Source: Chryseolinea lacunae
GTDB lineage: Bacteria > Bacteroidota > Bacteroidia > Cytophagales > Cyclobacteriaceae
Direction of reading: 5' to 3'
Assembly: GCF_016735595.1 (NCBI RefSeq)
Contig: NZ_JAERRB010000001.1
Location: 1,054,001-1,118,000 of the forward strand
DNA: 64,000 bases
Positions within the stretch are counted from its first letter, which is position 1, and each line of letters starts with the position of its first letter. Made by a program: the position numbers and the translations under genes. Shown piece after piece: positions 52,771 to 63,400 of this stretch. Below the pieces are notes generated by a model. The model searched no databases and had not been told where the DNA came from. It saw only the letters and a list, made by a program, of their open reading frames with translations.

Positions 52771-53502
52771 CTACTTCGTGAATTCACGCTTTGCCGCTTC
52801 AATCTGTTCCTTTATTTTATTTCCGCAGCCCTTGTTGTTTTCTGACGAACGATCGAAGAAATAGACCAGCATATCGCCAATGGTTTCGTCCTGAAAAGAA
52901 GGTGCTTTTGCAACACCGGTGATCGGGATGTCGAACTCAAGGTCGCGCAGCGTGTAGTCGTTTCGGTGGTCGATGGAGCGGGAGTTCCAATGATTGATTT
53001 GTTTCAGCACCACACGGTCTTCCTCCACAACAATCTCGCTGAAGTAGCCGGGGCGATAGTCGTCGCCCGCGTTGCAGTGGTGCGCCTGCTTGGCAATGGT
53101 GTCGGCGATGGTGAGGTAGCGGGTCACGCTTTCGGAATAGGTTGATTGTTTGGCAGAGGTATTCCAAGTGTAGCCACCCGGCGGTGTGTTCTGTTTGATG
53201 AAGTCCTCGACCCTTGCCTCCTGTTCGCGTTTTTCGCAGTATAGACCTGCATAGACCAGGCGATCGTTTTCTATTTCGAAGGTGACCTGCAAATATACGG
53301 CAGAAGCATGTTTTTCTTGCTTGGGGAGTTTGCGATCGAGAAAAAGCTTCAGCTTCACCGTGTGGTAGCTCACAACAAGCATGGTGCTGAATCCATCGAA
53401 CGAGTCACCCGCCGCCTGCCTGTCTTTTTCCTCCATCGTCTCCAGTATGACGAGCAACGTCTGCACCTCGCGAAGGGCATTTAGAATTGAAAGTGTCTCC
53501 AT
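52771..53502 (-). CDS. Hypothetical protein, co-transcribed with a Na+/H+ antiporter
   Basis: I do not recognise this 243-residue protein. It is soluble, with no signal peptide or transmembrane helix. Its sequence is strongly charged, and the central SESVTRYLTIADTIAKQAHHCNAGDDYRPGYFSEIVVEEDRVVLKQINHWNSRS looks folded and not low in complexity. The start follows the antiporter stop by 3 bp, so both are translated from one transcript. A role in antiporter regulation is possible but inferred only from position. An enzymatic motif was not found. Confidence 0.65.
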   Translation of the reverse strand: METLSILNALREVQTLLVILETMEEKDRQAAGDSFDGFSTMLVVSYHTVKLKLFLDRKLPKQEKHASAVYLQVTFEIENDRLVYAGLYCEKREQEARVEDFIKQNTPPGGYTWNTSAKQSTYSESVTRYLTIADTIAKQAHHCNAGDDYRPGYFSEIVVEEDRVVLKQINHWNSRSIDHRNDYTLRDLEFDIPITGVAKAPSFQDETIGDMLVYFFDRSSENNKGCGNKIKEQIEAAKREFTK

Positions 53503-53505
53503 ATT

Positions 53506-55095
53506 TTATTCAGTGCGGTCGTAGTAGGAACGGATCTTTTCTTCTTCGAGATCCAGCAGATTTTGATGCCGGCGCACCACGGCTTCGTCGGTGGTGTCGT
53601 CTTTGTTTATGCGGTCGAGCAGGTCGCGCTGTTGTTCGAGCAGTTGCAGATAGATCTGGCGGTATTCGTCCTGCTCGGGATCGTCGGTACCCTCCACATG
53701 TTTTGTGTCGCGTTCGAACCGGTCTTTCAGGTGTTGCAGACGGGAGTTGACTTTCACTTTTTCGCTGTGCGCGCCGTCGAGGGTTTGTAGAATTTGCACG
53801 GCAAGTTTTTTACGCAGTATGGATTCCTGTTGTTCAAGAGGCAGCGCATTGTCGCGATCCTCCATGTTCACCCACCGGATGATGAGCGGCAACGTGAGGC
53901 CTTGCAGCACCAGGGTGATAAGGATGACGGTGAAGGTGATGAAGAGAATGAGGTTGCGCTGGGGAAACATTTCACCGTTGGTGAGGTAGAGCGGAATAGA
54001 CAAGGCCGCCGCCAGCGACACCACACCCCGCATGCCCGCCCACCCTAATATAAGCGGCCCCCGCCATCCCGGCTGGTTGTCGGCCGTGGTGATGTAGCGG
54101 CTGATGAACACCGTGAAGTAGGACGCAAACAGCGTGCACAACAACCGGGTGACGATGAGCACCACAGAAATAAGAACGCCATAGCCAATGGCAGACGCTA
54201 CACTGATTGATCCCAGCTCCTGGATGATCACAGGCAACTCCAGACCGATGAGCATGAACACCAGACCGTTCAGCACAAAGCCCAGTGTAGACCACACGTT
54301 GCTCCCCCGCAGCCTGCTTCGATAACTTAGGAATGAATGACTTCGCATAGACAGAAAGAGACCACCACTAACCACCGCGAGCACACCCGAGAAATGAAAC
54401 GCCTCGGCCGTGACATACATCACATACGGTGCCGTGAGTGTGAGCACGATGTCGATATTAACCGTTGTGGGCAACCACTTATGAATGGCGTAGTAGATGA
54501 GCGCGATGACCAGCCCCACCGCGATGCCCATGGCGATGACCAGAACAAAGCTCACGGCCGCTTCGTGAAAAATGAAACGCCCGGTGTCTACAGCGATGAG
54601 CGCAAACCGAAACACGATCAAGCTTGAGGCATCGTTCAACAAACTTTCACCTTCGATGATGGAAGACACCCGGCGCGGCACCGTTACATATTTCAACACC
54701 GACGTGGCCGACACTGCATCGGGGGGCGACACAATGCCTCCCAGTAAAAATCCCAAGGCCAGCGTGAACCCGGGAATGACCGCGCTCGACACCAGCGCCA
54801 CCACAAAGGAGGTGACAATGACAATGAGAAACGCAAAGCTGGAAATGACACGACGCCAGCGCCACAGTTCCTTCCAGGACGTGTTCCACGCCGCTTCGTA
54901 AAGCAGCGGTGGCAGAAAAATCACAAAGATCAGTTCGGGGTCAATACTCATCACGGGAATGCCCGGCAAGATGCTCAGCAGCAGCCCACCCAAAACCAGC
55001 ACAATGGGATAGGCGATCTTCAGTTTCTGCGCCAGCATGACCAGCAACAGAATGGCGATGATGAGAAAGAGGTATTGAATGAACGGTTCCAGCAT
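53506..55095 (-). CDS. CPA1-type Na+/H+ antiporter (NhaP-like)
   Basis: This 529-residue antiporter has about 12 helices starting at MLEPFIQYLFLIIAILLLVMLAQ. Key motifs are PPLLYEAAW, GGIVSPPDAVSATSVLKYV (ion-site Asp), EGESLLNDASSLIVFRFAL (Asn-Asp pair), AVVSGGLFLSMRSH and WAGMRGVVSLAAALSIPL. A soluble C-terminal tail with a coiled-coil tendency (about 400-529) is typical for regulation. It exchanges sodium or potassium for protons across the inner membrane. Start set at 55095, as the longer frame lacks hydrophobic coding. Confidence 0.93.
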   Translation of the reverse strand: MLEPFIQYLFLIIAILLLVMLAQKLKIAYPIVLVLGGLLLSILPGIPVMSIDPELIFVIFLPPLLYEAAWNTSWKELWRWRRVISSFAFLIVIVTSFVVALVSSAVIPGFTLALGFLLGGIVSPPDAVSATSVLKYVTVPRRVSSIIEGESLLNDASSLIVFRFALIAVDTGRFIFHEAAVSFVLVIAMGIAVGLVIALIYYAIHKWLPTTVNIDIVLTLTAPYVMYVTAEAFHFSGVLAVVSGGLFLSMRSHSFLSYRSRLRGSNVWSTLGFVLNGLVFMLIGLELPVIIQELGSISVASAIGYGVLISVVLIVTRLLCTLFASYFTVFISRYITTADNQPGWRGPLILGWAGMRGVVSLAAALSIPLYLTNGEMFPQRNLILFITFTVILITLVLQGLTLPLIIRWVNMEDRDNALPLEQQESILRKKLAVQILQTLDGAHSEKVKVNSRLQHLKDRFERDTKHVEGTDDPEQDEYRQIYLQLLEQQRDLLDRINKDDTTDEAVVRRHQNLLDLEEEKIRSYYDRTE

Positions 55096-55386
55096 AGTCC
55101 GGCAAAGGTTTTTTTTAACGCGCACAGCGTCACGTTTAACGCATAGGTTTTGAACGGCTAAGCTATCACAAAAATCGTAATGTTCCAGCCGCCAACACGC
55201 CCGCGCGACGCTCAAATCATGGTTTGACCCTTACATTCCGTAGCGGATTTTTTCCATCACAATCGATTTGTTCGTGCGCCTTCCACGATGCCGTTCCTTC
55301 CGGCCGCTTGTGTACAAAATCCGGGTTAAGCCCTAAAAAAATTATTACCTTTCAAGGGTACCCTAACCGCTTTGCCGTCTATCGTA

Positions 55387-55893
55387 ATGAAAAAGATTAC
55401 CATACCCTATTTTCCCATGGGCCTGAAGATTGCTTCCCCGGTGCTGGCGCTTGCCGGAATATGGCTCATCGTACAATCGCATCCCGTGTGGGGTGTGCTG
55501 CTGGTGTTGCTCTGTGTGATCATTTTCACGACGCGGTATGTGACAGAAATTGATTTGCAGAAAAAAGTTTGTCGTGACTATTTGTCGGTGGCCGGCGTGG
55601 CATTCGATAAAGAAGAAAAACGATTCAACGCCGCCGACCGCATCCTCATCACCAAGGGCAACTATGCCAAGCGGGCAAATACCATCGTGCAGTCGCGCAC
55701 GGTGAACTGGACGGACTACACCGGAACTCTCGTGTTTGACAACGACGACACGCTTGACCTGCTCACCCACACCAGCAAGCGCGACCTCATTCTGGGTCTG
55801 AAAGAGTTTGCTACGTTCCTCAACGTGGGCATCGAAGACCGCTCTACCAGCCATTACTATTGGGTGGACATCGCACAAGTTGAAAAAGAATAA
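55387..55893 (+). CDS. Small two-helix membrane protein, function unknown
   Basis: This 168-residue protein has two adjacent transmembrane helices (residues 12-50, LKIASPVLALAGIWLIVQSHPVWGVLLVLLCVIIFTT) and a C-terminal beta-rich cytoplasmic part. The latter includes ADRILITKGNYAKRANTIVQSRTVNWTDYTGTLVFDNDDTLDLLTHTSKRDLI and ends in VGIEDRSTSHYYWVDIAQV. The helix-pair plus beta domain recalls bacterial PH-like domain proteins, though this is not confirmed. It is followed after 24 bp by the TIM-barrel gene on the same strand. I used ATG 55387 rather than ATG 55372. Confidence 0.65.
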   Translation: MKKITIPYFPMGLKIASPVLALAGIWLIVQSHPVWGVLLVLLCVIIFTTRYVTEIDLQKKVCRDYLSVAGVAFDKEEKRFNAADRILITKGNYAKRANTIVQSRTVNWTDYTGTLVFDNDDTLDLLTHTSKRDLILGLKEFATFLNVGIEDRSTSHYYWVDIAQVEKE

Positions 55894-55917
55894 ACTACCT
55901 ATAGACTACAACAACCC

Positions 55918-56766
55918 ATGAAACACACATTTGTCCTTTTGCTTTTTGTATCGGTTTCGTTTCTCGCGGGCGCCCAGCGTTTTGGCAAGACCCTGAAGAA
56001 CACACCCGGCATTGTTTCGTACACCTATCGCAACAGCTTTAAAATTGATGTGGCCCTCACGTTAGACACGATCAAAACGCTGGGCATAACCGACATTGAG
56101 TTTTCGAATCTCTTTGGCAAAACCGCCGCCGAACTGCGCGCACTTCTCGATGCCCGCGGCATGCACTGCTCGTCGTTTGGCGTGAGCTTCGACGACCTGA
56201 AAAACAAAACCCGCGAAGTGGGCACCAATGCCAAAACGTTGGGTGCTTCGTTTGTGCGGGTGGCGTGGGTGCCACACGAAAACCGGACCGTAGACGCGGC
56301 CTTCATCAAAGAAACGGCCGATGCCTTTAACGCGGCCGGCAAGGTGCTGAAAGATGAGTTCAACCTCAGCTTCTGTTATCACAACCACGGCTATGAATTT
56401 GTGGCGTACGAAAATGGAACGTTGTTCGACTACCTCGTGGCCAACACGGATGCAGCCTACGTGAATTTTGAGTTGGACATTCTCTGGGCGTTTCATCCCG
56501 GCCAGGACCCCGCCAAGCTGATCAAGAAATATCCGAAGCGCTTCAAACTCATGCACGTAAAAGATCTGCGCAAGGGTGTGAAGGGTGATTTCACGGGCGG
56601 CACGTCGCCGGAAAATGATGTGGCCCTCGGCACCGGGCAGATCAACATTGCCGAAGTGATTAAAGCCGCACAGCAATCGGCCATCGAACATTTTTATATT
56701 GAAGACGAAAGCAGCGCCGTGAAAACACAGGTGCCCGCCAGCCTGAAATATTTGAAATCGCTCTAG
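55918..56766 (+). CDS. Secreted sugar phosphate isomerase/epimerase-like TIM-barrel protein
   Basis: This 282-residue protein has a signal peptide (ending SFLAGAQ). Its core belongs to the xylose isomerase-like TIM-barrel family: TIKTLGITDIEFSNLFG, RVAWVPHENRTVD, SFCYHNHGYEFVAYENGTLFDYLVANTDAAYVNFELDILWAFHPGQDP and LMHVKDLRKG are the usual metal-site strands (Glu, His, Asp, His). Exported members are frequent in Bacteroidota glycan loci, often next to Gfo/Idh/MocA or esterase genes. The substrate is unknown. The CE7 gene follows 31 bp downstream. Confidence 0.87.
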   Translation: MKHTFVLLLFVSVSFLAGAQRFGKTLKNTPGIVSYTYRNSFKIDVALTLDTIKTLGITDIEFSNLFGKTAAELRALLDARGMHCSSFGVSFDDLKNKTREVGTNAKTLGASFVRVAWVPHENRTVDAAFIKETADAFNAAGKVLKDEFNLSFCYHNHGYEFVAYENGTLFDYLVANTDAAYVNFELDILWAFHPGQDPAKLIKKYPKRFKLMHVKDLRKGVKGDFTGGTSPENDVALGTGQINIAEVIKAAQQSAIEHFYIEDESSAVKTQVPASLKYLKSL

Positions 56767-56797
56767 CCAATCCGGAAAATAACAATCATCCCGACCC

Positions 56798-58096
56798 ATG
56801 AGAAAAAACTATATCTCCCTCCTTCTATTATTTGTGCTCTGCGCGGGCACCGCCTTGGCGCAACCCGCCGAACGACTCATCAAAGTGTTGGTAGCACCCA
56901 ACCACAGCGACTGGACTTACAAGAACGGCGAGAACGTGAAGTTTGATGTGACCGTGCTGGAGAACAGCAACCCGTTGAAGAACGTGAAAGTGTATTACGA
57001 AATCGGCCCTGAAAAAATGACGACGGTCAAAAAAGATTCGGCGCTGCTGAAAGACGGCAAGCTGACGCTGGACGGCGGAACCCTGAAGAGCGCCGGTTTT
57101 CTGCGCTGCACGGTGACGGCAATCGTGGATGGTGTGAGCTATCGCAACCTGGCCACCGCAGGCTTTGAACCATTGACCCTTAAACCTACCGTTGAACTTC
57201 CCGCCGACTTTGTGCAGTTCTGGGATAAGGCAAAAACCGAACTGGCTACCGTGCCGATGGATGCGCGTCTCACCCTGTTGCCCGAACGTTGCACCGAAAC
57301 GGTGAACGTCTATCATGTGAACCTTCAGAACTATGCGAAGGGCACACGCCTCTATGGCATTTTGTGCGTGCCCAAAAAAGAAGGCAAGTATCCGGCATTG
57401 CTGAAAGTTCCGGGTGCCGGCGTGCGGCCCTACAACGGCGATGTGGTGATGGCCGACAAGGGCGTGATCGTGTTCGAGATCGGCATCCACGGCATTCCTG
57501 TGAACATGGACCCTGCCGTGTATACATCGCTGGGCAACGGCGCTTTGAAGGGCTATCAAAACTACAACCTCGACGACCGCGACCGCTTCTATTACAAACG
57601 TGTTTACCTCGGTTGCGTACGCGCCAATGATTTTATTGTGAGCCTGCCCCAATTCGACGGCACACATCTGGCGGTGAGCGGCGGCAGCCAGGGAGGCGCC
57701 TTGTCGGTGATCACGGCCGCGCTTGATCCGCGCGTGAAATGTCTCGGAGCATTCTATCCGGCATTGTGTGATGTGACTGGCTATCTGAAAAATCGCGCCG
57801 GTGGATGGCCGCATTATTTTGACACGAACAACATCGCGTTCAACAACAAGAAAGAAAAAATTGAAACGTGTGGGTATTATGATGTGGTGAATTTCGCGAA
57901 GCAGCTGAAACAGCCGGCGTGGTTTAGCTGGGGCTTTAATGACGAAACCTGTCCGCCCACATCGATGTATGCCGCCTACAATTCTGTGACAGCACCCAAA
58001 TCTCTGTTGCTGGCGTTGGAAACCGGTCACTGGACCTATCCGGAGCAGCAGGAAAAAATGACGGCGTGGCTTCTGGAGAAACTGACCGCACACTGA
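56798..58096 (+). CDS. Acetylxylan esterase-like protein (carbohydrate esterase family 7)
   Basis: This 432-residue secreted alpha/beta-hydrolase (signal ending TALAQ) has an N-terminal beta-sandwich (about 25-120) and a C-terminal AXE1/CE7 catalytic domain. The triad is Ser297 (GGSQGGALS), Asp382 (GFNDETCPP) and His411 (ETGHW). RVYLGCVRANDFIVSLPQFDGTHLAVSGG precedes the Ser. CE7 enzymes deacetylate xylan fragments, cephalosporin C or similar esters. It lies 31 bp after the TIM-barrel gene, so the two are probably co-transcribed for glycan use. Confidence 0.9.
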   Translation: MRKNYISLLLLFVLCAGTALAQPAERLIKVLVAPNHSDWTYKNGENVKFDVTVLENSNPLKNVKVYYEIGPEKMTTVKKDSALLKDGKLTLDGGTLKSAGFLRCTVTAIVDGVSYRNLATAGFEPLTLKPTVELPADFVQFWDKAKTELATVPMDARLTLLPERCTETVNVYHVNLQNYAKGTRLYGILCVPKKEGKYPALLKVPGAGVRPYNGDVVMADKGVIVFEIGIHGIPVNMDPAVYTSLGNGALKGYQNYNLDDRDRFYYKRVYLGCVRANDFIVSLPQFDGTHLAVSGGSQGGALSVITAALDPRVKCLGAFYPALCDVTGYLKNRAGGWPHYFDTNNIAFNNKKEKIETCGYYDVVNFAKQLKQPAWFSWGFNDETCPPTSMYAAYNSVTAPKSLLLALETGHWTYPEQQEKMTAWLLEKLTAH

Positions 58097-58137
58097 CACC
58101 TCTTTAAAACCCGGGGGTAATGCACTATCTTTCGTAC

Positions 58138-60408
58138 ATGACCCCCCGGCTTCTCTTTCTCTGTTGTTTGATGACGACCGTCATGGCCACCGTTGGCTAT
58201 GGACAAGGCGCGCGCCGCCCCAAGATTGGGGTGGTGCTTAGTGGCGGGGGTGCCAAAGGCATGGCCCACATCGGCGTGCTGAAGACCCTGGAGGAAGCCG
58301 GCATTCGCCCCGACTACATTACCGGCACCAGCATGGGCAGCATCGTGGGCGGCCTCTACGCCATCGGCTATTCGGCCGACGACCTGAAAGAAATCGTGAC
58401 GGCCATCGATTGGGATGGCGTGCTCACCAACAAGATTCCCCTCGACGAAATCGCCATCGAAGAAAAGCCCTACTATGGCCGCTACATCCTGGAACTTCCG
58501 CTGCAGAAGAAACTGAAAGTGGGTCTGCCCGGCGGCATCATTGAAGGCGAGATTCTGGACGAGTTGTTGTTTGACCTCACGCGACCCGTGCACGACATCG
58601 ACGACTTCCGTCAATTTCCCATCCCGTTTTCGTGTGTGGCCACCGACATCTCTACGGGTCAACCCGTCGTGCTCCATAAAGGCAACCTCGCCCAAAGCCT
58701 GCGCGCCAGCATGGCCATCCCCACCGTCTTCACACCCGTGGAGATCAACGACACGCTGCTGGTGGACGGCGGACTGGTCCGGAATTTTCCGGTGCAGGAA
58801 GTGATCGACATGGGGGCCGACATTGTGATTGGTGTGTTCGTGAGCAGCGACCTGAACAAAAAAGAAAAACTAAAGAACTTTATCGCCATACTTTTTCAAT
58901 CGTCGTGGGTGCTGAGCGCGTATGACACGCGGAAGCAAAAAGAAAAAGTGGACTATTATGTAGAACCCGAACTCGGCGCCTACAGCACGGGCAGCTTCAA
59001 AGATTCGAAGGCCATTATTGATCTCGGGTTGGCGATGGGGCAAAAACTTATGCCGCGCTTCCGCAAGCTGGCCGACTCACTGAACGCCTTTGGGCCGCAA
59101 GCTACCCTGCAACGTCCTGTGTTGCGCGATGCCTACGTGATCGGCGAGATTCGGGTGGAGGGAAATGAAACGATATCGACCGACCTCATCAAAGGAAACC
59201 TGCGCATCGAAAACAACTCCACGGTGTTTGCGCATGAAATTGAAAGCCGGATTGAACTGCTCTATGGCACGGGCTACTTCAACACCATTGGCTACCAACT
59301 CAAAAAACAAAACGACCGCTACGACCTCGTGGTGAATGTGGCCGAAGCACCCACCGGAAAAATAAAAGCGGCCGTGCACTACGACACCGAAAACAAGGCG
59401 GGCGTGAATCTGAACGTGACGCTGCGCAACTTCCTGTTGCCGGCCTCGCGCGCCATTGTGGAAATTGACCTGGCCGAGTTTCCACGAGCCAATCTCAACT
59501 ACCTGAAATACATCGGCCGGAAACAAAATGCTGCGGGCATGTTCAACGGTGTGTTCAGCAGCTTCTCTCCCGCCGTGAAAGGCGCCGATTCTAAAAGCGA
59601 ACTCTATACCATCCATCAATATGCACTCACCGGAACGTTGTTTGCCACAGCCGTGAGCAACCGGACCATTGGCCTCAACCTGACCCAGAACTTTATCGAC
59701 CTGAAACCCAAGATTGCCGACCCGTTCACGTTGAACATCCAGTACATTAAGAGCTCTGCCACCGATGTGCAGCTTTTTGTTCAGCACAACAATCTTGAAC
59801 GTCCATTCTATCCCCGAAAAGGCGGGAAGGGATTTGTTACGCTCACACAATACTTCAACCCGTCCAGCAAAATAGCCTATCGCGACGACAGCATTCAGTT
59901 TGCCACCCGAGCCACACAGCCTTCGTTTTTGCAGGTGGATGTGGGCTACCTGAAAATTCTTCCGGTGCACAAGCGCCTCTCCATCATCGCCGACTCGCAC
60001 CTGGCGTGGTCTAACATCGCAAGCGACCAGCTTCAAACTTCGGTGATTGGCTACACCTACCTCGGTGGTTTCAGACCCCGCATTGTGAACTCGCATGCTT
60101 TCTATGGCGCCGGCAACTTTGACTATTCGCTGACGAGCTACTTCCTGGCCAAGCTCGATGTGCAATGGCAACTGACCTCGCATGTATTTTTCACCGCCGG
60201 TGCAAACTACGTCACCATCGAACATCCCATGGACTGGTTTCAAGACACATATCAACCGAACGGCGATTTGCTGGGAACGTTGTGGCGATTGGGCTATGGG
60301 GCATCGTTGGGCTACAACAGTCCCATCGGTCCGATATCCGTATCCGCGACCCTGGACAGTGAGAAGAAAACCCTGCTCGGAAATTTCAGCCTTGGTTTCT
60401 TTTTCTAA
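58138..60408 (+). CDS. Patatin-like phospholipase with POTRA and outer-membrane beta-barrel
   Basis: This 756-residue protein is built in three parts. A signal peptide (ending GYGQ) is followed by a patatin hydrolase with SGGGAKGMAHIGVL, nucleophile Ser65 in GTSMGS and Asp210 in LLVDGGLV. A POTRA domain follows (EIRVEGNETISTDLIKGNLRIENNSTVFAHEIESRIELLYGTGYF), then an Omp85-type barrel to the end (FSLGFFF). It matches the PlpD-like type Vd design in which the lipase domain may be held or released at the outer membrane. Start could also be at 58120. Confidence 0.9.
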   Translation: MTPRLLFLCCLMTTVMATVGYGQGARRPKIGVVLSGGGAKGMAHIGVLKTLEEAGIRPDYITGTSMGSIVGGLYAIGYSADDLKEIVTAIDWDGVLTNKIPLDEIAIEEKPYYGRYILELPLQKKLKVGLPGGIIEGEILDELLFDLTRPVHDIDDFRQFPIPFSCVATDISTGQPVVLHKGNLAQSLRASMAIPTVFTPVEINDTLLVDGGLVRNFPVQEVIDMGADIVIGVFVSSDLNKKEKLKNFIAILFQSSWVLSAYDTRKQKEKVDYYVEPELGAYSTGSFKDSKAIIDLGLAMGQKLMPRFRKLADSLNAFGPQATLQRPVLRDAYVIGEIRVEGNETISTDLIKGNLRIENNSTVFAHEIESRIELLYGTGYFNTIGYQLKKQNDRYDLVVNVAEAPTGKIKAAVHYDTENKAGVNLNVTLRNFLLPASRAIVEIDLAEFPRANLNYLKYIGRKQNAAGMFNGVFSSFSPAVKGADSKSELYTIHQYALTGTLFATAVSNRTIGLNLTQNFIDLKPKIADPFTLNIQYIKSSATDVQLFVQHNNLERPFYPRKGGKGFVTLTQYFNPSSKIAYRDDSIQFATRATQPSFLQVDVGYLKILPVHKRLSIIADSHLAWSNIASDQLQTSVIGYTYLGGFRPRIVNSHAFYGAGNFDYSLTSYFLAKLDVQWQLTSHVFFTAGANYVTIEHPMDWFQDTYQPNGDLLGTLWRLGYGASLGYNSPIGPISVSATLDSEKKTLLGNFSLGFFF

Positions 60409-60459
60409 AAAACACGCAGCACAAAAAATAGATTATTCTTAATATCAAATTCTCTCGTT

Positions 60460-63400
60460 ATGAAAAAGAAAATCATCCTGGTGGCGTCGATCGTGATCGT
60501 CCTTGTGGTGATTTCTGTGGTGGCTTTTCGCTATTATAACCTCATCAACTTTAAAGATTCGCTCACCGAACTGGTAGAAACTAAAACACACGGGCAATAC
60601 AAATTGGTGATCGGCAAGGCAAAAATGGATTTGTCGAAGCTTCATTTTGAGCTGAAGAATGTGTCGCTGGTGAAAACGGAGAAGGCCGATGCAAAAGGTG
60701 TGGAGTCGGTAACGATACCCCTGGTGGAAGCCGAAGCCGGATCGCTCCGGTCGTTGCTGCGCACGGGACAGATGGTGATTGAAAAACTAGCCATCGAAGA
60801 GCCCGTACTGAAAATGACGGCGGGCAGTCCCGACAGCACACAACACCGCGAGCAGGTGGCCCACAGCCTTGTAAAAATTTTCCCCGCCATTGAAGCCGTG
60901 CTGGACAAGTTTCTCATCAAGTCGTTCACCCTCCGGCGCGGAGCCGTGCACATTGAGAAAGAAGGACAGCACATGATCAGCCTGAGCCTTATCGACTTCA
61001 TGGTGCGCGACTGGAACATGAAGCAGCTCAGCGACAGCAGCCAGATACGCCTGAACCTGAAAGGCCAGCAAATGATGTTTGGGAAAACTAACCTCTCGTT
61101 TTCTGAAATTGAATTTAAATATCCCGAACACTTTCTGGAATTTCACGACCTCGTGCTGGAATCGGCCGACACGGTGAGCCATTCAAAAATCAAGATCGAA
61201 GGAAAGTCGGTGCTCATTCAGGGGCTGGATTACCAGGAGCTTTATGCCCACCAGCGCTACAAGCTGAAGAAGATTCACATTCAGCAACCCCGCATCACCG
61301 GCAGCCTGCACCTGGATGGCAAAGCCCACAAGGTGAAACATCCGATTAAGGAAATTCTGGAGCAAGTGTTTGGAGAAGCGCATCTTGACAGCGCCATTCT
61401 GTCGGACGCCGACATTGACCTCACGTTGCATCATTACAAGGACTCTATCAAAACACACTTGCCGCACGTGGACCTGGCCCTCAGCAATTTTGAGGTGCGC
61501 CCCGACACATCGTCGCTGCTGGTGGATGGTTTGCGAATAGACCTGAACGAAACGTCTATCAAACTCAACAACAACGTGACACTGCACTGCGACGACCTGT
61601 TGTTTTTGCGCGGCCACTTTCTTTCCATCACACACGCCACCCTGGTGGACAATGCCGCCAACAAAGTGTTTATGGAATGCGAACGCGTGGACGTGAGCCG
61701 GTTTGGGCTGATCGACTTTGTGTTTAGCCGGAAGCTTCACCTCGCATCGCTCACGCTCGAAAATGCCGACATCACCATCACTCCACACTACCTCAACCTG
61801 TTCCCGAAATTATCGGCTGCCCGCCGCGACACCACACAAACCAAAAAGAAAACCCTCGACATGAACATCGGTGGCCTGCACGTGAAGCACGCCAACATCC
61901 GCTATGCCGACGGCAAAAAAAACATGATTCTGAAAGATGCCAGCCTCGATGTGGGCGCGTTCACCGACGTTTCGTTGTCGACGCTGAGGTCGAAGCTCGC
62001 CTATTTCCGCGCCGGCAGTGTGTTGTATGACAACCCAAAAGACAGCACGCACCTTCAGGTGAAGGGCCTTCTGCTATCGAAAACCAGGCTCTCCCTTGGC
62101 GCGTTGGATTTGAAGTGGAAGACCTTTATGGCCGTGGGCCAGTCGCTTAGCATCAACGACTATGTGTTTGATACCGAAGCACTGGGTCGTGTGGAATCGA
62201 AAACGATACGCATCGAGTCGCTGGCCGTGAAAGGACGATTGCCCGCAGGCAAGGTGCACAAACCGGCGACACCAAAAAAAAATATATCGCTCGTGGTGAA
62301 CGACGTCCAGATCGGGAAACTGGAAGCCGACGTGCACATGAAAGACCAGCACATCGCCTTCAACGCCAAAGAGCTTTCGGGCCGGGGCATCCGTTTTCAG
62401 GAAGGCAAAATGCACTACCAGCACGTGATTGGGCGCATCGACAACATCCACTATCAGAAACCGGAAACAGACGTGCGTGTGGCCTCGATGGACTTCGACT
62501 TCTTTGGCAAGAGCCGCATCACCAACGCAAAGGTGCACCACAAAAATCACGACATCGCATTGACGTCGGCCATGCTGGGTGAAATTAAACTGGAAGACCA
62601 TGCCACCACCGTTGCGTATGTGACGCTGGCAGGCACCACCGTGCAACAGGATGACCAACCTCTGTTCACGACCGACAGCGTGTCGCTTCGAGGCATCGTT
62701 CTGCCGCATGAAAAATCGCCGCACATCGGCGCGATGTTTGTCTATCGACCAATCATTCACCTCCACGCGCCGTCGCCTGCAAAAAAAGAAAAAACCAAAT
62801 CATCAAAACCGCTGTCAACCGATGTGGTCGACAAGTTCGCGGCGTACGACGGCACCCTGACTACCGCCAAAGGCCAGACGTTTCGCTTCACCAAACTGCA
62901 CGGCAGTCTGACCACGCCACACCGCAGTGTGCGTCTCGAAGGCGGCAAGTTCGACACCGAGAAGGCCGTGCTCCGTGTAGACGGACTGGATGTGGAAGAA
63001 AACAAGATCGCGGTAAAACTATTCACCATCACCCCACAAGATGCGTATGTGAAGAACCTGAACGTGTCAGCAAGTTTGTTGACTGGCGAATTGCACGATA
63101 TCGCCCTCACCGGCTTTAACCTCGACAGCCTGCTGGAGCGGAAGAAGCTGGTGGCGCAGGCCATGAATGTGGACCGGTTTGCACTGCACATCAGCAAAGA
63201 CAAACAGTTGCCCAGCGGAACGTTGAAAGATAAACCGTTTTTACTTCACGAAATGATGTCGCCAGCGGTGCACGTGAAGCAACTGAACGTGCGTGAAGGC
63301 TTTATACAATACCGCGAAACATCCGACAAGACCCACCGCGAGGGCGTGGTGGAACTTCACAAAATAAACCTCGCCGCCACCAGCCTTGGCCCCGACAACT

